Shown here: piece after piece, positions 7,046-9,563 of the stretch
Position numbering within the stretch: the stretch's first letter is position 1
Layout of the letters: each line of letters begins with the position of its first letter
NCBI GenBank assembly: GCA_026396945.1
Contig: JAPLVX010000038.1
Location: forward strand, 3,357-12,919
Reading direction: 5' to 3'
Length of the DNA: 9,563 nt
Origin: Candidatus Falkowiibacteriota bacterium
Lineage (GTDB): Bacteria; Patescibacteriota; Patescibacteriia; Patescibacteriales; UBA12465
Translations under genes and position numbers: made by a program
Notes under the pieces: model-generated
What the model was told of the DNA's origin: nothing
Seen by the model: only the letters and a program-made list of their open reading frames with translations
Databases searched by the model: none

Positions 7046-8133
7046 TAGCAATTTTAATTAGCCTTAATGCGTCGGCTAAGTCAGCCGCGGGCAATCAGAT
7101 AATTGATATTTGGCCACGTCTATCAGTCGCTTTATCTAAACTTCATTTAAGCAAAAAATATAAATTAACGATTGGCAAAATTGATACCGCAAATAAATCA
7201 GTTAACGAAAAAAGAGCCGAAATAAAAATTTTATTAGCCCTCGCCGTCGTTTTAATAATGGCTTGGCAAATCGTGGCGCAACTTAAAATTTTAATTGCCG
7301 ACCATTATTTTAATGCTTTATATTATAATTTGGGGGATAGGAAATATTTCACCGCCTATACTTTGGCTAATTATATTATTAATGTCGGCACGAGTCCTAA
7401 TAATCAGGTTTATTATGATCGTTTTCTGGCCGATAAAATTAGTGATTTTTGGCCGGAAATATCGGAATTATCAGTTCGCCAGCCCGGGGCGTTGAAGTTA
7501 GCTCAGATTTTGGGGGATTTACCTGACCAGGGTTACGAGAATTTACTGGTTAAGGCTAAAATTGATTCAACTTTGCGGAATTTCTCGGCCGCTGAAGACT
7601 ATTTGGTCCGGGCCGAAAAGATTGGACCTAATTTGCCGCAAACTTATTTTGAAGCGGCGCAAATATCTTTAAACAAATCCGACTTAAACGCGGCTAAAGA
7701 TAATTATCAATTGGCTTTTAGCAAATTACCGGATTTTAATGACCCCCTGATGAATAATAGCCATCGTCAGGTCGCCCTAAGATATCGTTATATTTTAGAA
7801 AAAGATTTGGGCGATATTTATTGGCAAAAAAAAGATTATGCCGCGGCCGAACGTTATTATCAAAAATCATATTTATCTAATCCGGCCGATTTTACTCTTT
7901 ATAAAAAAATTGCCGACACTTATTATGCGCGGCGCGAATATGATAAAGCAATTTATTATAATAAATTAGGTTTTAGACGTAACCCTAATGATTATGCCTG
8001 GCCGCTGTCCATTAGTTTAGTATATAAAGAGGCGGGGGATAAGGTCAAAGCTCTAGAAAGCTTGAACCAAGCGATTAAATTAGCTCCGACTAATGATGTT
8101 TTGGAGAAAATGCGCCTGGAGTATGTTAAGTAA
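7015..8133 (+). CDS. O-antigen ligase-family protein, C-terminal part with TPR domain (continuation in the -1 frame)
   Basis: Continuation of the previous protein after the T7 run. It contains the end of the interrupted membrane segment (FLLVAILISLNASAKS), a charged linker, one further membrane segment (residues ~73-95 of this frame), and a soluble C-terminal TPR region. TPR-like units are visible at about 189-235, 263-292, 297-325 and 331-358, with characteristic spacing in LGDIYWQKKDYAAAERYYQKS and IADTYYARREYDKAIYYNKL-type repeats. Wzy_C membrane domains followed by TPRs are a recurring arrangement. The formal GTG start at 7015 overlaps the upstream frame by 31 nt and has no Shine-Dalgarno. 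A separately initiated protein is therefore less likely than one gene with a real, programmed or artefactual frameshift. The stop is 11 nt before pilD. Confidence 0.83.
   Translation: MAGNIYFFLLVAILISLNASAKSAAGNQIIDIWPRLSVALSKLHLSKKYKLTIGKIDTANKSVNEKRAEIKILLALAVVLIMAWQIVAQLKILIADHYFNALYYNLGDRKYFTAYTLANYIINVGTSPNNQVYYDRFLADKISDFWPEISELSVRQPGALKLAQILGDLPDQGYENLLVKAKIDSTLRNFSAAEDYLVRAEKIGPNLPQTYFEAAQISLNKSDLNAAKDNYQLAFSKLPDFNDPLMNNSHRQVALRYRYILEKDLGDIYWQKKDYAAAERYYQKSYLSNPADFTLYKKIADTYYARREYDKAIYYNKLGFRRNPNDYAWPLSISLVYKEAGDKVKALESLNQAIKLAPTNDVLEKMRLEYVK
7032..7045 (+). other. T7 run / possible -1 slippery site at the frame break
   Basis: Seven T residues (7032-7038) precede CTCCTAG. In the upstream frame the codons are ATT TTT TTC TCC TAG, so T TTT TTC (7033-7039) fits the X XXY YYZ slippery pattern. 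A -1 shift there continues as CTC CTA GTA GCA into the downstream frame. Loss of one T from a T8 run would look the same. Intact T7 and T8 runs occur elsewhere in this gene without breaking it. Confidence 0.6.
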
Positions 8134-8144
8134 ATTTTAATTTT

Positions 8145-8957
8145 ATGTCTTTGTTGTTTATTTTTATTTTTGGTTTGATTATCGGCAGTTTTTTAAATTG
8201 TTTGGTTTGGCGTTTATATAAAGAAGAAAGCTTGCTGGGACGTTCCTATTGTCCTCATTGTCGTCAGCTGATTAATTGGTATGATAATGTTCCGATCTTG
8301 AGTTTTATTCTTTTGCGTGGTCGTTGCCGCCATTGTCGAAAAAAGATTTCTTGGCAATATCCGGCGCTTGAGTTTATTACTGGCCTTTTATTTGTTTTGG
8401 CCTTTATTAAAAATCTAGGCGGCTGGGCAACGTTCAGTGGCTTTGGTCCGCTAGACCTGATGTTACAAATTAATTCCAACCATTTCTATCTAAGTTTAAT
8501 CCGTGATTACTTTATAATCGCCGTGATGTTGATAGTTCTAATTTATGATTTACGTTGGTATTTAATTTCTAATTTAATAATCGTGCCGGCGGCCTTAGTT
8601 ATTTTTGGCCTTAATTTATTTTTGGGATTCTCTTGGTATAGCTCGCTTCTGTTTGCTATAATAAGCAGTAGCTTTTTTCTATTACAATTCATCATTACTA
8701 AGCGACGAGGAATTGGTGAAGGTGATATTTGGCTAGGTTTTTTGTTAGGCTTAATTTTCCCGCAATTATCTTTATGGTGGCTGATGATTGTCGTGGCTTA
8801 TCTCTTGGGTTCTCTAGTCGGCCTAATCTTGATGACGAGCGGCCGTAAGAAATGGAGCTCCAAACTACCTTTGGGCGTATTTTTAGCCGCGGCGACTATT
8901 TTTGTTTTGCTTTATGGTCAAGTTATCGTCAGTCGTTACTTAGCTTGGCTGGCTTGA
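8145..8957 (+). CDS. pilD: Type IV prepilin peptidase / N-methyltransferase (A24 family)
   Basis: Bifunctional membrane aspartyl protease that cleaves the leader of type IV prepilins and pseudopilins and methylates the new N-terminus. The 270-residue length is typical. The N-terminal domain has GSFLNCLVWRL (14-24) and two zinc-type pairs, CPHC (36-39) and CRHC (61-64), flanking NWYDNVPILSFILLRGR (44-60). These are features of the full methyltransferase-containing form. The catalytic aspartates are D135 in LIYDLRW and D194 in GIGEGDIW, the GxGD-type motif. About seven to eight membrane segments follow the usual pattern. The ATG lies 11 nt after the Wzy/TPR stop without a Shine-Dalgarno, so it probably depends on upstream translation. 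It implies that the organism makes type IV pili or a related competence/secretion filament, though no pilin gene is in the window. Confidence 0.96.
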   Translation: MSLLFIFIFGLIIGSFLNCLVWRLYKEESLLGRSYCPHCRQLINWYDNVPILSFILLRGRCRHCRKKISWQYPALEFITGLLFVLAFIKNLGGWATFSGFGPLDLMLQINSNHFYLSLIRDYFIIAVMLIVLIYDLRWYLISNLIIVPAALVIFGLNLFLGFSWYSSLLFAIISSSFFLLQFIITKRRGIGEGDIWLGFLLGLIFPQLSLWWLMIVVAYLLGSLVGLILMTSGRKKWSSKLPLGVFLAAATIFVLLYGQVIVSRYLAWLA

Positions 8958-8971
8958 TAAATTCAGCCAGC
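8948..8971 (+). other. Stem-loop across the pilD stop codon
   Basis: GCTGGCT (8948-8954) and AGCCAGC (8965-8971) form a 7-bp perfect stem with a 10-nt loop containing the TGA and TAA stops. No T-run follows, so it is not a normal intrinsic terminator. It could protect the 3' end of the message or be chance. Confidence 0.35.
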
Positions 8972-9014
8972 TCCGCTTAATTGGCTTGGCCTAGTTGGCT
9001 ATTTTTTTAGCCTT

Positions 9015-9057
9015 AAGGAGGGGCTTAAAAATGATTGTTAAAATTTATAAAATTTAG
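9015..9057 (+). other. Strong Shine-Dalgarno followed by an 8-residue ORF
   Basis: AAGGAGG (9015-9021) is a perfect Shine-Dalgarno sequence, 9 nt before ATG 9031. The ORF reads MIVKIYKI and stops at TAG 9055-9057, immediately before the -10 box of the ftsA promoter. It is the best ribosome site in the window. It is translated only if transcription enters from pilD. A leader peptide or chance are both possible; the ORF overlaps the -35 element. Confidence 0.3.
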
Positions 9058-9063
9058 TATAAT
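9035..9063 (+). promoter_or_regulatory. Sigma-70-type promoter for ftsA
   Basis: TTGTTA (9035-9040), a 17-nt spacer, and a perfect TATAAT (9058-9063). The -35 matches 4 of 6 bases and spacing is optimal. Initiation would fall near 9070, giving an ftsA leader of about 49 nt that is almost entirely the hairpin region. Confidence 0.75.
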
Positions 9064-9080
9064 TAGCTTGTATAAATTAA

Positions 9081-9109
9081 GCGCCAATTCCGCTTTAGCG
9101 GTTTGGTGT
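9081..9109 (+). promoter_or_regulatory. Leader hairpin before the ftsA start codon
   Basis: CCGC (9090-9093) pairs with GCGG (9098-9101) around a TTTA tetraloop. After a small internal loop, CGCCAA (9082-9087) pairs with TTGGTG (9103-9108) including one G-U pair. The structure ends about 10 nt before ATG 9119, where a ribosome site would be expected; no Shine-Dalgarno is present. It is flanked by two direct copies of TTAAGCGC (9077-9084 and 9109-9116). A role in controlling FtsA translation is inferred. Confidence 0.5.
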
Positions 9110-9118
9110 TAAGCGCAT

Positions 9119-9563
9119 ATGAAAAGTGACATAATTGCTGGTTTAGATATTGGTTCAACCGCGATCCGTTTGGTTATTGGCCAAAAGATTTCTGGTCTAG
9201 GTGGCGATGATTTGCAGATAATCGGGGCGGTCTCTGTGCCCACGGCCGGAGTTAGCAAGGGAATAGTTAATAGTATTGAAGAGGCCACTTCTTCTATTTC
9301 GGCTTGTCTAGAGAAAGCGGAGCGTTTGATCGGCGTGCCAATTACTAATGTTTGGGTGAGTATTAATGATCCCTATATTAAATGTGAGCGCAGTAAAGGC
9401 GTGGTTGCAGTTTCTAAGAGTGATGGTGAAATTAGTCAAAATGATGTTGAGCGAGCCGTCGAAGCGGCGCGCGCTTTGGCCGTGCCCGTAAATTATGAAA
9501 TCTTGCATGTTTTACTAGTTAAGTTCGCGGTTGATAATCAAACCGATATTAAAGACCCGATTG
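9119..9563 (+). CDS. ftsA: Cell division protein FtsA, 3'-truncated by the window edge
   Basis: Actin-like ATPase that tethers FtsZ filaments to the membrane and recruits later divisome proteins. The window holds the first 148 codons with no stop. AGLDIGSTAIRLVIG (residues 7-21) is the phosphate-1 loop of the actin fold. It is followed by the typical IIGAVSVPTAGVSKGIVNSI stretch, a helix with CLEKAERLIGVPI, then VWVSINDPYIKCERSKGVVAVS entering the FtsA-specific 1C (SHS2) domain, and ISQNDVERAVEAARAL, EILHVL and IKDPI. These match FtsA rather than MreB or DnaK. The ATG at 9119 follows its own promoter and a leader hairpin, with no Shine-Dalgarno. The C-terminal amphipathic membrane helix lies outside the window, and ftsZ is expected just downstream. 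Confidence 0.95.
   Translation, partial: MKSDIIAGLDIGSTAIRLVIGQKISGLGGDDLQIIGAVSVPTAGVSKGIVNSIEEATSSISACLEKAERLIGVPITNVWVSINDPYIKCERSKGVVAVSKSDGEISQNDVERAVEAARALAVPVNYEILHVLLVKFAVDNQTDIKDPI

Noticed and set aside
7295..7495. Plus-strand 66-codon ORF inside the Wzy/TPR gene
   Set aside because: It is in an alternative frame of the confidently coding linker region and has no homology signal.
8948..8971. Stem-loop at the pilD stop as an intrinsic terminator
   Set aside because: The stem is perfect but there is no following T-run, so termination is not supported; listed only as a stem-loop.
1..9563. CRISPR arrays, insertion sequences, tRNA or rRNA genes
   Set aside because: No spaced direct repeats, transposase motifs or RNA-gene signatures were seen; intergenic space totals only a few hundred bases.

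Overview
The window is compact bacterial chromosomal DNA with every recognisable gene on the + strand. Gene order is 3' part of hisS, a histidine/aromatic ammonia-lyase gene (hutH-like), secD, secF, a long O-antigen-ligase/TPR membrane protein gene, a prepilin peptidase gene (pilD), and the 5' part of ftsA. The DNA is AT-rich, gaps are short, and most genes lack a clear Shine-Dalgarno sequence. The Wzy/TPR architecture next to SecDF, PilD and FtsA resembles Patescibacteria (CPR, Parcubacteria-like) genomes. That placement is an inference from style, not proven by a marker here. No in-frame TGA occurs inside the genes and pilD ends in TGA, so the standard bacterial code (table 11) fits.

Region 1 (1-3123): the hisS reading frame is open at the left edge and overlaps the lyase gene by 14 nt. 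The lyase keeps the MIO-enzyme core but has Ser-Ser-Gly where the family usually has Ala-Ser-Gly. Its codon use and base composition differ from its neighbours. A strong intrinsic terminator closes the unit.

Region 2 (3124-5680): secD and secF encode the membrane pair that assists Sec protein export. secD is broken into two frames near 4348-4388. The break comes with about 22 extra nucleotides relative to the expected protein, so a simple one-base error does not explain it. The last 16 nt of secF are tandemly duplicated.

Region 3 (5700-8957): a clear extended -10 promoter precedes a Wzy_C/O-antigen-ligase-family gene. Its reading frame breaks at a T7 run that also forms a T TTT TTC slippery heptamer. 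Restoring one T gives a continuous protein of about 791 residues with a C-terminal TPR domain. pilD follows after 11 nt and is probably co-transcribed. Together they suggest surface glycan or pilin-glycan transfer alongside type IV pilin processing.

Region 4 (8958-9563): a 161-nt intergenic region holds a tiny ORF with the best Shine-Dalgarno of the window, a near-consensus promoter, and a hairpin just before the ftsA start. ftsA runs off the right edge.

No CRISPR array, tRNA, rRNA or insertion sequence was seen. I found no convincing new multi-gene system. The items most worth following up are the variant lyase, the two split genes and the ftsA leader.
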